From Leptospira sp. WS4.C2 (GTDB taxonomy: Bacteria > Spirochaetota > Leptospiria > Leptospirales > Leptospiraceae), in NCBI RefSeq assembly GCF_040833985.1, contig NZ_CP162139.1, positions 62,001 through 126,000 of the forward strand: a stretch of 64,000 bases of DNA, written 5' to 3'. Position numbers and translations under genes: made by a program. The notes below the pieces were generated by a model. It was not told where the DNA came from. It was given only the letters and a program-made list of their open reading frames with translations, and made no database searches. Positions 45,480-54,194 of the stretch are shown in pieces (the first letter of the stretch is position 1; every line of letters starts with the position of its first letter).

Positions 45480-46265
45480 ATGCAAAATTATAAATCTTGG
45501 AATATAGAAATTGAAGACCGGATTGCCACAGTTACGCTACAAACTAATGATTTGAATGTAATGAATATGGAATCTCTTTTCGAACTAAAAAAAATTAGTA
45601 ACGAACTAGAGGAAAATAATGAAGTTTGGGCCATTATTCTGCAAGGTGCTGGAAAACATTTTTCTTCTGGTGTAAACATTGATATTTTAAGTAAAGCAGC
45701 TGAAATCAGCAGCGAAGAATTTAAGACGAATATGAGAGAAATGCAGAGTTGTTTTACAACATTTGAGAATATCTCAAAACCAACCATAGCAAAACTCCAA
45801 GGTTTTTGTATGGGTGGCGGGTTTATGTTAGGTCAATGTTGTGACTTTAGAATTGCCAGTGAAAAGTCTGTTTTCTCGATTCCTCTGGTTAGATTAGGTT
45901 TAACTGTGCTCATGGGAACAAACAGGATCACTCGAAATGCTGGAATCGCTGCCACCAATGAATTAGTTTTGTTAGGTGAAAAATTCAATCCTGAAAAAGC
46001 ACTCCAACTGAATTTAGTAACAAAAGTTGTTTCGCAAGAAAAGTTAGATGATTCTGTAAAGCAGTTTGCAAATAAATTTAAGTCCTTACCACCTAAGACT
46101 ATATCTATCACTAAACAAATTATTAGACAAGGTGATAAAATTCCTTTAGAACAAAGTTTGGAATTGGAAATTGAATTACAATCTAAGTTACTTTCTTCTT
46201 CCGATTTAAAAGAGGCACTAGATAGTTTTTCCAATCATCGTAAACCAGTTTTTACCGGAAATTAA
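45480..46265 (+). CDS. Enoyl-CoA hydratase/isomerase family
   Basis: A 261-residue crotonase-fold enzyme. AIILQGAGKHFSSGVNIDIL is the first oxyanion loop (the usual FxAGADL reads FSSGVNI). KLQGFCMGGGFMLGQCCDFRIAS carries the second, shortened here to QGFCMGGGFMLGQCCDFR. VRLGLTVLMGTNRITRNAG follows, where the usual catalytic Glu region is altered. Hydration of a double bond or isomerisation are both possible. It starts 11 bases after the acyl-CoA synthetase gene and ends 2 bases before the chemoreceptor gene. Confidence 0.87.
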   Translation: MQNYKSWNIEIEDRIATVTLQTNDLNVMNMESLFELKKISNELEENNEVWAIILQGAGKHFSSGVNIDILSKAAEISSEEFKTNMREMQSCFTTFENISKPTIAKLQGFCMGGGFMLGQCCDFRIASEKSVFSIPLVRLGLTVLMGTNRITRNAGIAATNELVLLGEKFNPEKALQLNLVTKVVSQEKLDDSVKQFANKFKSLPPKTISITKQIIRQGDKIPLEQSLELEIELQSKLLSSSDLKEALDSFSNHRKPVFTGN

Positions 46266-46267
46266 CA

Positions 46268-47830
46268 ATGAGTATTGAGGGCCTTTGGCAAAATGGAAAA
46301 GTAACAGTCAATCGAATCAGGATTGTTTTATTTTTTATCTTCTTTTTTGCATTGCTTGGAACAAGAGAAAGTATGCCTTCTGCAATGTTTACGATCCATT
46401 TAACTGGAACAATCATTATGGGGGTTTATTCAACTATATGTTTTTTTTGGCTGAGGATCGGCAACCCACCTGATTGGTTTCATAAGTTACTCATTGTTCT
46501 AGATATAGGAATCCATTTAATTAATACATCCATTGATTGTAGTATGGGTCCTATGGAAGCAAAGTCTGCTTTAAGTAATACCGCAGTTTTATTGGTTGTG
46601 TATTTTTATTTGATCTATTCTGGGTTTTTGGGAAATCCTAGATTTGTATTATATAATGGATGTTTGGCGGGATTAGGAGTTTTTTTATCTTATTTTATAT
46701 CTGTCTCCTATGGCGGATTAATCCCTACAGAAGATCCTACTTTGTATATCCAGACAGGGTATGTGGGAACTTCTGCAGAAATCATTAAAGGGATATTCGT
46801 AATTGTAAGTGGGGTTTTACTTTCTAGACTCATTGCCCTTTTGATTCGAATCAGTGATAAAGGAATTGAGACAGCAAAAGAATCTGAGGATTTATTTCAA
46901 AAGTCGATCCAACAGAAAATTTTAGTTCAAAGTGCGGCAAAAAACTTAGAATCTTCCATTCAGAGTTGTGGAAATTATATTTCGCAAACGGCAGAAAGAT
47001 TAGAATCTCAAGCAGCATCTCTAGAGCAAGTGACAGCAATCAACACAGAACTTTTTTCTTCTTTCGAGTCCAATGCAAAAATTATCGATGATCAGAATAT
47101 AAAAATTACAGATTTATTTTCAGGATCCAATGACCTCAATCAATTAATCGCTACAATAAGTTCCATTAATCAAGAGTTGATTTCACTAGCGAACGAAAAC
47201 AAAAAAGATACAACGGAAATCGCAGTCGTGTCAAAACGCACCAGTGAATTCTTATCGTCTATAAAATCTTCGTTTGATAAAGTAGATGAAATCAATCAGA
47301 TTGTTGCCGAAATCGGAGAGAAAACAAACCTACTTGCACTAAATGCATCTATCGAAGCGGCGCGTGCTGGAGATGTAGGAAGGGGATTTGCAGTGGTTGC
47401 CAGCGAAGTGAGTAAACTTGCAGATTTCACTGCAACTAATGCAAAGATTATTTCTGAAGTTGTAGGGAATTCGCGGAAATATATTTTTAACGCAGCCGAA
47501 GTGTCCGCACAAACAGGGAATTTAACAGCAAATCAAATTCAAAAATTAGAAATAACGACTGAAAAAGTAAGTTATATGCATGAACTTTTTGAAAGACAAA
47601 AGGGAATTATTTACGATACATTGGGTCGTTTGAATGAAATCAATGATTTGTCCTCGCAAATATCTTTAAGTACAAAAGAACAAATCTCGGGACAAACAGA
47701 AGTGAATAAAGGAATCCTTGCTTTAGAAGACGAGGTGAGTCAAATTTCGGATGCTTCCAGAAATCTAGAGCAGTATGTGGAACAAATTAGATTTCAATCT
47801 CAAGAGTTATTGACTTTGAGTGACTCTTAG
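46268..47830 (+). CDS. Methyl-accepting chemotaxis protein with multi-helix sensor
   Basis: A 520-residue chemoreceptor. Six or so membrane helices (residues 20-200) replace the usual periplasmic ligand domain, and no HAMP domain is evident. The cytoplasmic signalling part has the conserved hairpin tip [20 protein letters not shown] followed by [20 protein letters not shown], written as [15 protein letters not shown]. It is a paralogue of the product of 59509-61074 (shared WFHK, GFLG and IMD-like stretches). Its place inside the catabolic operon, 2 bases after the hydratase gene, suggests it senses a substrate or intermediate, perhaps within the membrane. Confidence 0.9.
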   Translation: MSIEGLWQNGKVTVNRIRIVLFFIFFFALLGTRESMPSAMFTIHLTGTIIMGVYSTICFFWLRIGNPPDWFHKLLIVLDIGIHLINTSIDCSMGPMEAKSALSNTAVLLVVYFYLIYSGFLGNPRFVLYNGCLAGLGVFLSYFISVSYGGLIPTEDPTLYIQTGYVGTSAEIIKGIFVIVSGVLLSRLIALLIRISDKGIETAKESEDLFQKSIQQKILVQSAAKNLESSIQSCGNYISQTAERLESQAASLEQVTAINTELFSSFESNAKIIDDQNIKITDLFSGSNDLNQLIATISSINQELISLANENKKDTTEIAVVSKRTSEFLSSIKSSFDKVDEINQIVAEIGEKTNLLALNASIEAARAGDVGRGFAVVASEVSKLADFTATNAKIISEVVGNSRKYIFNAAEVSAQTGNLTANQIQKLEITTEKVSYMHELFERQKGIIYDTLGRLNEINDLSSQISLSTKEQISGQTEVNKGILALEDEVSQISDASRNLEQYVEQIRFQSQELLTLSDS

Positions 47831-47859
47831 TATAGGATTTATTTTTTTGGAGAACATTT

Positions 47860-49089
47860 ATGTTTCAAATCAAACCGCAACTGCAAAACGTTTTAGGGAT
47901 AATCTTCCTTAGTTTTTGCATATTCAATTGTTCTAATGCAACATTAGAACCCGGACAAATTGTAGACCAACACGGAAAAACCATTACATTAATTCCCGAA
48001 CCTGGCTCCAATTCTACTAGTCAAAGGGAAATCACAAGTTCGATTCCACTTTTATTGGCAGATGGGAAGTTAAATATTTCTGGTTGGTCGAGATTCCCTC
48101 ATTTTCAAATCAACGAATCATTCATTAAAGCAGATCCGAAACGATACAAACGTTGGGAACATTACACATTTTATAATGAAAAGTTCGGTGGGGCTGTGAC
48201 CATCACTGACATTGGAAACTTAGCAATGGGTAGCATCGAACTTTTAGAATTTGGCACAGGGAAAGTTCTGTTTTCCAAAACAGAACTAGTGAGACCAGGA
48301 GAAATATTTTTTCCAACCAATACTACCGATCCGATCGAATTCAAAAAAGGAGATCAGTTCATTCGAATCACAAAACTAAAAGAAAAAAGAATCATAGAAT
48401 ACTCCATCGTTGGTGATTCTAGTTCTGAATTCATCAAAGGAAATTTTGAGTTAGTAGAAAAGGCACCGGAAGCTCTTGCTGTCATCACTCCATTTTCTGA
48501 ATCAACATTTTTTTATGAATATAAAATGCCGAGTTTACTTTGTAAAGGTTCCATCCAATACAACAATGTAACTTATGATTTTAATGACAAAAGTTATGCG
48601 GTGCTTGATTGGGGTAGAGGTACATGGCCAGAAAAAAACAAATGGCTTTGGGCGGCGGGTGCTGGTCTTGTGCAAGGTGAATTACTCAGTTTGAATTTGG
48701 GATATGGTTTTGGAATTCCAAACAATGCCACAGAGAATGGAATTGTTTACAAAGGAAAAGTTCATAAACTTGATAAAGTCACTTGGAAGTATGATGTTAC
48801 CGATTACAAAAAACCTTGGAAGTTTATTAGCAACGAAGGTCGATTGGAATTAGAATTTACACCCGTTTATCTTTTGCATTCGGACATTGATTTAATGGGA
48901 ATGATTGGTTTTTTGAAACAATTGTATCAAAACTTTACTTTCTCAGAAATTTTAGATCTATTGAAAACCGAAGCCTATTTGAACAAAGCCTTTGGTCATT
49001 ACAACGGTTATGTGGTATTGGACAATGGGACTAAGTTAGAAGTAAAAAACCTTGCTGGTTTTGCAGAGCAAATGTACCAGCAGTGGTAA
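47860..49089 (+). CDS. DUF2804-family lipoprotein
   Basis: A 409-residue protein. It begins with a lipoprotein signal (lipobox FCIFNC). The body matches DUF2804: GWSRFPHFQINESFIK, YAVLDWGRGTWPEKNKWLWA, SLNLGYGFGIPNNATENGIV, and the end FGHYNGYVVLDNGTKLEVK. The family function is unknown; it is beta-rich and lipocalin-like, so it may bind lipids. A surface or periplasmic lipid carrier would fit the preceding genes. It starts 29 bases after the chemoreceptor gene and stops one base before the convergent MFS gene. Confidence 0.83.
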   Translation: MFQIKPQLQNVLGIIFLSFCIFNCSNATLEPGQIVDQHGKTITLIPEPGSNSTSQREITSSIPLLLADGKLNISGWSRFPHFQINESFIKADPKRYKRWEHYTFYNEKFGGAVTITDIGNLAMGSIELLEFGTGKVLFSKTELVRPGEIFFPTNTTDPIEFKKGDQFIRITKLKEKRIIEYSIVGDSSSEFIKGNFELVEKAPEALAVITPFSESTFFYEYKMPSLLCKGSIQYNNVTYDFNDKSYAVLDWGRGTWPEKNKWLWAAGAGLVQGELLSLNLGYGFGIPNNATENGIVYKGKVHKLDKVTWKYDVTDYKKPWKFISNEGRLELEFTPVYLLHSDIDLMGMIGFLKQLYQNFTFSEILDLLKTEAYLNKAFGHYNGYVVLDNGTKLEVKNLAGFAEQMYQQW

Positions 49090-49090
49090 A

Positions 49091-50290
49091 TTAACGTTCA
49101 TAATTTCTAAGAGTATCTAATCTGATTGTGCTTAAAATCACAATCAGAGTGATTGTGGCTCCTGCAGTGATGACTGCCGTTGCAATAGGAACTTTTACAA
49201 GCAAGAGTCCAGATAATAATCCAGATACCGCCGGTACCACTTGGCTTGTGATCGTATACAAACTCACAAGCCTTCCTCTATACTCTGTGGTCACTTCTGA
49301 TTGGAGAATGGCAACGATGAGACTAATGCTTGCCCCAGCACCAAACCCACTAAAAAGTAAAAATAAAACGGATACCCATACAATCGTACTAAATCCAATT
49401 CCAAAAAATCCCAAACCACAAAATAAACCAGCAAGTAGTATCATTTTCCCATAACCAATTATTTTTGCCAGTTTTAAAGAAACTCCACCACCAACTAACA
49501 GTGCTAAGGCAAGTGCTCCTAAAAAGAAGCCACGTTCCAATTCTCCTAATTCCAAAACTCCTTTGGCAAACCGTGGCATCATGACTTGGACTGGACCCAT
49601 AGAACAATAGATCACAATGGAAAAAAGTAAGGTTTGTTTGAGAAGAGGATGATTTTTTGCATAAGATACCCCTCTCAAAATTCGGTCCCATGCCGATGAG
49701 GATTTTCCAAGACCTTCTGTTTGGATTCCAATAAGGAGGATCATCGCAATCAGAAAGAGTGTAGCTCCCGTTTGGTGGACCATTTCCCAAGAATTAATCT
49801 TTCGACAAAAGGCAAGGATTGGTGGGGCGGCCCCAAATCCAAGCATCACAAGGATATTGAATACAACGGCCAACTTTACCTGACGTTCGCCTGCAAGTCT
49901 TCCAAGAAGAGACATACGAGCAGGGGCAAGGACCGACCAACCCATACCAGCAAAGGTAGCACCTAATAGATAGATGATAATAGAAAGCTCACCTTCCATC
50001 CGTGAAGATAAATGTAACAAACCTAAAGAACCTAAAAAAGATAAATGGGCAGCTTGTGCCAATTTTTGGGGCGAATAAGAATCACACCAAGCCCCGGCAA
50101 ACCAACCAAGGATAAGCGGAACTCCAAAACACAAACCAAATCCTAAACCTGCAAGTGCATCCGCATTCCAAACATCTTGCGCGTACAAAATGACACTATA
50201 GTTTGTTAGGTGTCCAGCTAAAAAACCTAAAAATGATGCAGCCAAAAATCTAATGATTTGGCCTTCGCTAAAGTTTTCTTTTGAATTCAT
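49091..50290 (-). CDS. MFS-family transporter
   Basis: A 399-residue membrane protein with about 12 helices. After the first helix, GLGFGLCFGVPLILGWFAGAWCDSYSPQKL (motif A-like, with D-x-x-S-P) begins the two-domain layout. The C-terminal half has MILLAGLFCGLGFFGIGFST and LQSEVTTEYRGRLVSLYTIT, resembling enterobactin or drug exporters (EntS-like). The substrate is unknown; it is last in a minus-strand operon with a BASS carrier and overlaps the cytochrome-propeller gene by 4 bases (ATGA). Confidence 0.88.
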   Translation of the reverse strand: MNSKENFSEGQIIRFLAASFLGFLAGHLTNYSVILYAQDVWNADALAGLGFGLCFGVPLILGWFAGAWCDSYSPQKLAQAAHLSFLGSLGLLHLSSRMEGELSIIIYLLGATFAGMGWSVLAPARMSLLGRLAGERQVKLAVVFNILVMLGFGAAPPILAFCRKINSWEMVHQTGATLFLIAMILLIGIQTEGLGKSSSAWDRILRGVSYAKNHPLLKQTLLFSIVIYCSMGPVQVMMPRFAKGVLELGELERGFFLGALALALLVGGGVSLKLAKIIGYGKMILLAGLFCGLGFFGIGFSTIVWVSVLFLLFSGFGAGASISLIVAILQSEVTTEYRGRLVSLYTITSQVVPAVSGLLSGLLLVKVPIATAVITAGATITLIVILSTIRLDTLRNYER

Positions 50291-52068
50291 TTTGATTGTT
50301 TGATTTCCATTAATGTGGGTTGTCCATCTTCAATATGCCAACTAGGAAAAGCCCCATTGCAGGAATAAGCCTTTCCATCTGGTCCAAATTCTACATCCCG
50401 AGTAAAGGTAACTTTTCGACTCATGGGATACACTTTCCATTCTTCGGTTTTGATATCCATTGCCATGAGGTTGTCCGAGGAAGTACCATTCACCCAAACA
50501 AGATGCCTTTGTCGGTCTACGTTGAGAGAGTAGGGTGTCTCGACTCCATCCACTGCTGTGGGTAGTGGATACATTTTGAATTTTCCATCTTCGGGAGTGT
50601 ATTTAGCGATGGAACCTTCGGGAAAGGCAGAGATCCAAATATGATTCTCTTTATCAATTCGTAGTCGTCTTGGTCCTTGGAAGGGAGTCTCTATCAATTG
50701 AAAACTATCATCTTTGGGATTGATTACCCCAATGGTATCTGCATGTAATCGTGTAAACCATACATTTCCGTTAGGTGCGATATCAATGCCATAAGGAAGT
50801 GGCATCCCACTTACCCTTTCATCCACGGGCAACAAATGCATAGGGAATCCCCAGTTCATCAATTTCACAATGAACCCACTGATCCACAAACTAAAACTTT
50901 CTTTAGTGGTTCTTGCAGGAAGAGTATAATTTTTGAATGTATTTTTTTTACGATCAAACATCCCCACTTGATTGGAAAGTGCCAGTGTAAACCAAACACG
51001 ATCCTCTTCGTCAATACGAACAGTGTGAGGATACAATCCATCAGCAAACATATGGTCTGTAAATTTTTTTGTCACTGGATCAAATTCAGTGATTCGTTTT
51101 TGTAAAGACGGTGTGATGAATATATGTCCATCCACTGGTGACTCTGCTAGGGAATGTAACCCCACATAGGTTTCATGTTTTTGGAAAGAACGTAACCTTC
51201 CCGGTAATAGGCCTCCTAGTTCGTCATCTGGTTGTTTCGGAACTTTATAGACGACCGTTTTACCTGTGTTAGTATCTATTTCCCAAAGTCTGTCTTGGAT
51301 ATTGTCACCCACATAGACTAGGCCTGTTTTTTTATGATACAAAAGGTCATGCATCTGAGAAAAACTATCCCCCATCGGCCATTCCCGAATCACTGCTCCA
51401 TGTAATTCTTTTCCCCAGATACGTCCTGGTTTCACACGCTCTGGATGTTTGAGTAAATCTACATAAGCATGCGAAAGAAGGCCTGGGAGCTTTTTTTTGG
51501 CTTTGCCATGAGGCCTTGCTCCATACCCCATCATACGATTGATGATCTCTTCCCAATCTCCTTCTGTAAAAGCCCGACGCATAAAAAAACTTCCTTGTTG
51601 GTGACAAAACCCGCATTGTTCGAGGTAGGTTTTTCTTAAATCCTTATCTTCCCCAAAATCTAAAGCAGCCACCCAGCTATTGGAGGGGTATTGGCTAACA
51701 AGTGCATTCATATCCACTACCTTCTCCATCCGAAAGGACTGACTCGAACCAGAAGGAAAGGTCCGAAGGTTTTGGTCTTTGAATCCAATTTTACGCAAAC
51801 GAACAATCACAGAGGGCGCATAGGAAAACGGAACTTGCACACGTCCATTGGGATTGGTAAACATCGTCACTTCTGGTGTGATGGTAAAAACCAAACCTTC
51901 GGGTGGATACCCATGATCATCTCTTGGAGCCACTTGTGGTTTTTCGGCTTTGACCGTGACCATAACCAAATCCAAAGGTTTTCCTGAAGCATCTTTCACT
52001 TCAATTTCAATGGCAAGTAACGGTAAATAGGTGAAGAGTATTAAAAAGAGAAATAGTTTAATTTTCAT
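50287..52068 (-). CDS. Exported beta-propeller with CxxCH haem motif
   Basis: A 593-residue exported protein. After a signal peptide (FLFLILFTYLPLLA), residues 20-115 look like a carboxypeptidase-regulatory or transthyretin-like beta domain. A short helical region holds C152-x2-C155-H156 (EQCGFCHQQGS), a c-type haem site. Residues 210-590 form a virginiamycin-B-lyase/SMP-30-like propeller (GLVYVGDNIQDRLWEID, YGIDIAPNGNVWFTRLH, IDKENHIWISAFPEGSI). The distal Met ligand is not obvious. A periplasmic redox or lactonase-like role is plausible. It overlaps the epimerase gene by 11 bases. Confidence 0.83.
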   Translation of the reverse strand: MKIKLFLFLILFTYLPLLAIEIEVKDASGKPLDLVMVTVKAEKPQVAPRDDHGYPPEGLVFTITPEVTMFTNPNGRVQVPFSYAPSVIVRLRKIGFKDQNLRTFPSGSSQSFRMEKVVDMNALVSQYPSNSWVAALDFGEDKDLRKTYLEQCGFCHQQGSFFMRRAFTEGDWEEIINRMMGYGARPHGKAKKKLPGLLSHAYVDLLKHPERVKPGRIWGKELHGAVIREWPMGDSFSQMHDLLYHKKTGLVYVGDNIQDRLWEIDTNTGKTVVYKVPKQPDDELGGLLPGRLRSFQKHETYVGLHSLAESPVDGHIFITPSLQKRITEFDPVTKKFTDHMFADGLYPHTVRIDEEDRVWFTLALSNQVGMFDRKKNTFKNYTLPARTTKESFSLWISGFIVKLMNWGFPMHLLPVDERVSGMPLPYGIDIAPNGNVWFTRLHADTIGVINPKDDSFQLIETPFQGPRRLRIDKENHIWISAFPEGSIAKYTPEDGKFKMYPLPTAVDGVETPYSLNVDRQRHLVWVNGTSSDNLMAMDIKTEEWKVYPMSRKVTFTRDVEFGPDGKAYSCNGAFPSWHIEDGQPTLMEIKQSK

Positions 52069-53023
52069 AGTAGGGAACCCCTTTTGCTTTTAAGTATAAA
52101 ATGAATGTTTCTTTGGATGTGAATTTCGGTGTGTATCCAAATTCACCTTTCAGTTGTTTGTTGGATAAAACAGGCCGATAACGTAAAAAATCAATTTGGT
52201 CTGGACCATATTGGGTCAGTCGGAACATCCGCAAAAGAAAAAGCGCCGATTGTAAAATCAATGCGGGAATCGCAATGTAAGGTTTTCCAATCATAGAACT
52301 AATTTCTTTCAATGTCATCGCACCATCCCCTGCCAGATTGAATTGTCCTTCTTTTATTTCTGAAATACCTTTTGTGATGATTTGAATCACATCCTCATCC
52401 CAAATGAATACAAAAGGGCTTTTGTGCCCCAATATCCCTAGGACAAATGGCTTTCGGAACATATCAGTAATTAGGTTATTCACTGTAGCCCCTAAGATGG
52501 TTCCTGGTCTTAGAATTAATTGTTTTAAACCAGGGTGGTTTATGCGGTAGTTGGAAAGAATTTCTTCCACTTCCTTTTTGTGCTTAGAATAAACAAAAGC
52601 AGAGTGCCCACGGATGGGATCTGTTTCCTCAATCCAATCTCGATTGTCTTTATGATACCCATAAGCCGCACCAGAACTAGTGATGATGATTTGTTCTGTA
52701 TTGGCTAAAACTGCACCATCTAACACGTTCTTTGTGCCTTCCACATCAATTTTATGTTGGATTTCTTCACTCATCCCAGGTGGTGGGTTTAAGATGGAAG
52801 CTAAGTGAACAATGGAATTCGGTTTCCAGTTTTGAATTACCTTTAATACTTCGTCACGATTGCTAATGTCTAAAATTTGAAATTCTAGATTGGATACACC
52901 ATCTAATCCTTTTAGTGGTTTGATATCGGTTGTTAGAATTTTCCAATTGGGAAACGTTTTAATTATATGTTGGATCAGCGAGGTGCCGATGTATCCGGCA
53001 CCTCCAGTGATTAAAACTTTCAA
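52058..53023 (-). CDS. NAD-dependent epimerase/dehydratase
   Basis: A 321-residue extended SDR. VLITGGAGYIGTSLIQHII is the NAD glycine motif; ITSSGAAYGYHKD and FVYSKHKKEVEEIL (Tyr-x3-Lys) form the active site. The frame extends to 53086 but overlaps the end of the upstream transporter gene; TTG 53023 with AAGG about 9 bases upstream begins exactly at MKVLITGG, so I prefer it. The stop and next start are separated by one base. It resembles UDP-sugar epimerases and 3-beta-HSD-like proteins; the substrate is open. Confidence 0.85.
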   Translation of the reverse strand: MKVLITGGAGYIGTSLIQHIIKTFPNWKILTTDIKPLKGLDGVSNLEFQILDISNRDEVLKVIQNWKPNSIVHLASILNPPPGMSEEIQHKIDVEGTKNVLDGAVLANTEQIIITSSGAAYGYHKDNRDWIEETDPIRGHSAFVYSKHKKEVEEILSNYRINHPGLKQLILRPGTILGATVNNLITDMFRKPFVLGILGHKSPFVFIWDEDVIQIITKGISEIKEGQFNLAGDGAMTLKEISSMIGKPYIAIPALILQSALFLLRMFRLTQYGPDQIDFLRYRPVLSNKQLKGEFGYTPKFTSKETFILYLKAKGVPYYEN

Positions 53024-53024
53024 C

Positions 53025-53924
53025 TTATGTACCTTCAATCGGTGAGAACCTTCGCCAATACAGAACCAGGAACAGTCCCGAAACAATATGCCAAATCCCC
53101 CAAAAAGCAGCCACCAAAGCCATGTTTGGTTCCGATTGGAACTGTGTCAGAATTAGGCCGAGAGCAAGGCCCGAGTTTTGCATTCCTACTTCAATGGTAA
53201 TGGCACGGCGATTGTAAGGATCTTGGCGAAAGACTCTTGCAATTAAATTTCCAATCGCAAGAGCTACCAAATTATGAAAGACAACGATTAGAAAAATAAA
53301 TCCTATATTGTCTAAAAATACTTTCCAGTTTCCGCCAACGGCTACAACTACAAACACAAGAAAGGCAATCGAAGAGATCCGTTTGAAAAAAGGAGTGATT
53401 TTATGGGCCACCTTCGTTGCAAAATTACCAATCGCCATTCCGAGAGCCAAAGGAAATAAAAGAAGAATCAAAAGACCTTTGATAATAGCTATACTATCAA
53501 TATGAAGTTCTCCCGTTCCTGAAATCATGGCCTGGGTGATTGGATTCAAATTTGCCGTAATAGTAAAGTTAAGCGGTAAAGTGATGATGGCAAAAGCACT
53601 GGAGACAGCGGTCATACTCACAGAGAGAGCCGTATTTCCATGGGCCAAATGAGTGATGATATTGGATAAGTTGCCTCCAGGACTTGCAGCAACTAACAAC
53701 ATGCCTAGTTCAATTCCTGCAGGTAAGTCGAGAACCAAGGTGATCAGAAGAGTGATCCAAGGTAAAAAGAGAGTCTGACCAATGAGACCAGCTAATACAG
53801 AGATCGGACGTTGTAGTACTGCTTTAAAAGCAATGAACCTAAGTTCCAATGCAACACCGAAGATCATCAGTGCCAATACAAGACCCAAAACGATTTGGTA
53901 GTCGTTATTATAATTCATCCTCAT
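53025..53924 (-). CDS. Bile acid:sodium symporter family transporter (second copy)
   Basis: A 299-residue membrane protein with about 9-10 helices. LLVAASPGGNLSNIITHLAHGN carries the family signature (shown as AASPGGNLSN and HLAHGNTALS), and EVGMQNSGLALGLILTQF is the second conserved block. The first copy in this window is at 39714-40592. It heads a four-gene operon with an epimerase, a haem propeller and an MFS transporter. ATG 53924 has AGGA 4 bases upstream; ATG 53918 is also possible. Confidence 0.9.
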   Translation of the reverse strand: MRMNYNNDYQIVLGLVLALMIFGVALELRFIAFKAVLQRPISVLAGLIGQTLFLPWITLLITLVLDLPAGIELGMLLVAASPGGNLSNIITHLAHGNTALSVSMTAVSSAFAIITLPLNFTITANLNPITQAMISGTGELHIDSIAIIKGLLILLLFPLALGMAIGNFATKVAHKITPFFKRISSIAFLVFVVVAVGGNWKVFLDNIGFIFLIVVFHNLVALAIGNLIARVFRQDPYNRRAITIEVGMQNSGLALGLILTQFQSEPNMALVAAFWGIWHIVSGLFLVLYWRRFSPIEGT

Positions 53925-54125
53925 TGATTCCTATAGAACAAAATGTATCCAATAAAGAACACATCTTTGAAGAAAAGATGGTTCGCAGGAGGTTATCTTC
54001 TTCTAAGGAAAATTAGGTTCTATCCTTTTTTGAGGGAAACGAATGCGGAAGAGAAGTAATTTCTGAACACTAACTTCTTTTCCAAAGAGATTCGATTCAA
54101 AAACTAAGTTAAGATCCTTACAAAA

Positions 54126-54160
54126 TTCACAAAAGGATAGTGAATTTATCCTTTTGTGAA
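54126..54160 (-). terminator. Perfect 14-base hairpin downstream of the lipoprotein gene
   Basis: TTCACAAAAGGATA (54126-54139) and TATCCTTTTGTGAA (54147-54160) are exact reverse complements around a 7-base loop. Read on the minus strand it lies about 35 bases after the stop at 54195 and is followed by TTTTG. It most likely terminates the porin-lipoprotein transcript. It is not GC-rich, so it is a moderate-strength terminator. Confidence 0.65.
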
Positions 54161-54194
54161 GGGAAACTCAATACAAACAAGAAATCAGAAACAA

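Noticed and set aside
53962..53980. CATCTTT/AAAGATG hairpin upstream of the second BASS gene
   Set aside because: A 7-pair AT-rich stem in a leader is likely by chance; there is no T-run or known riboswitch pattern.
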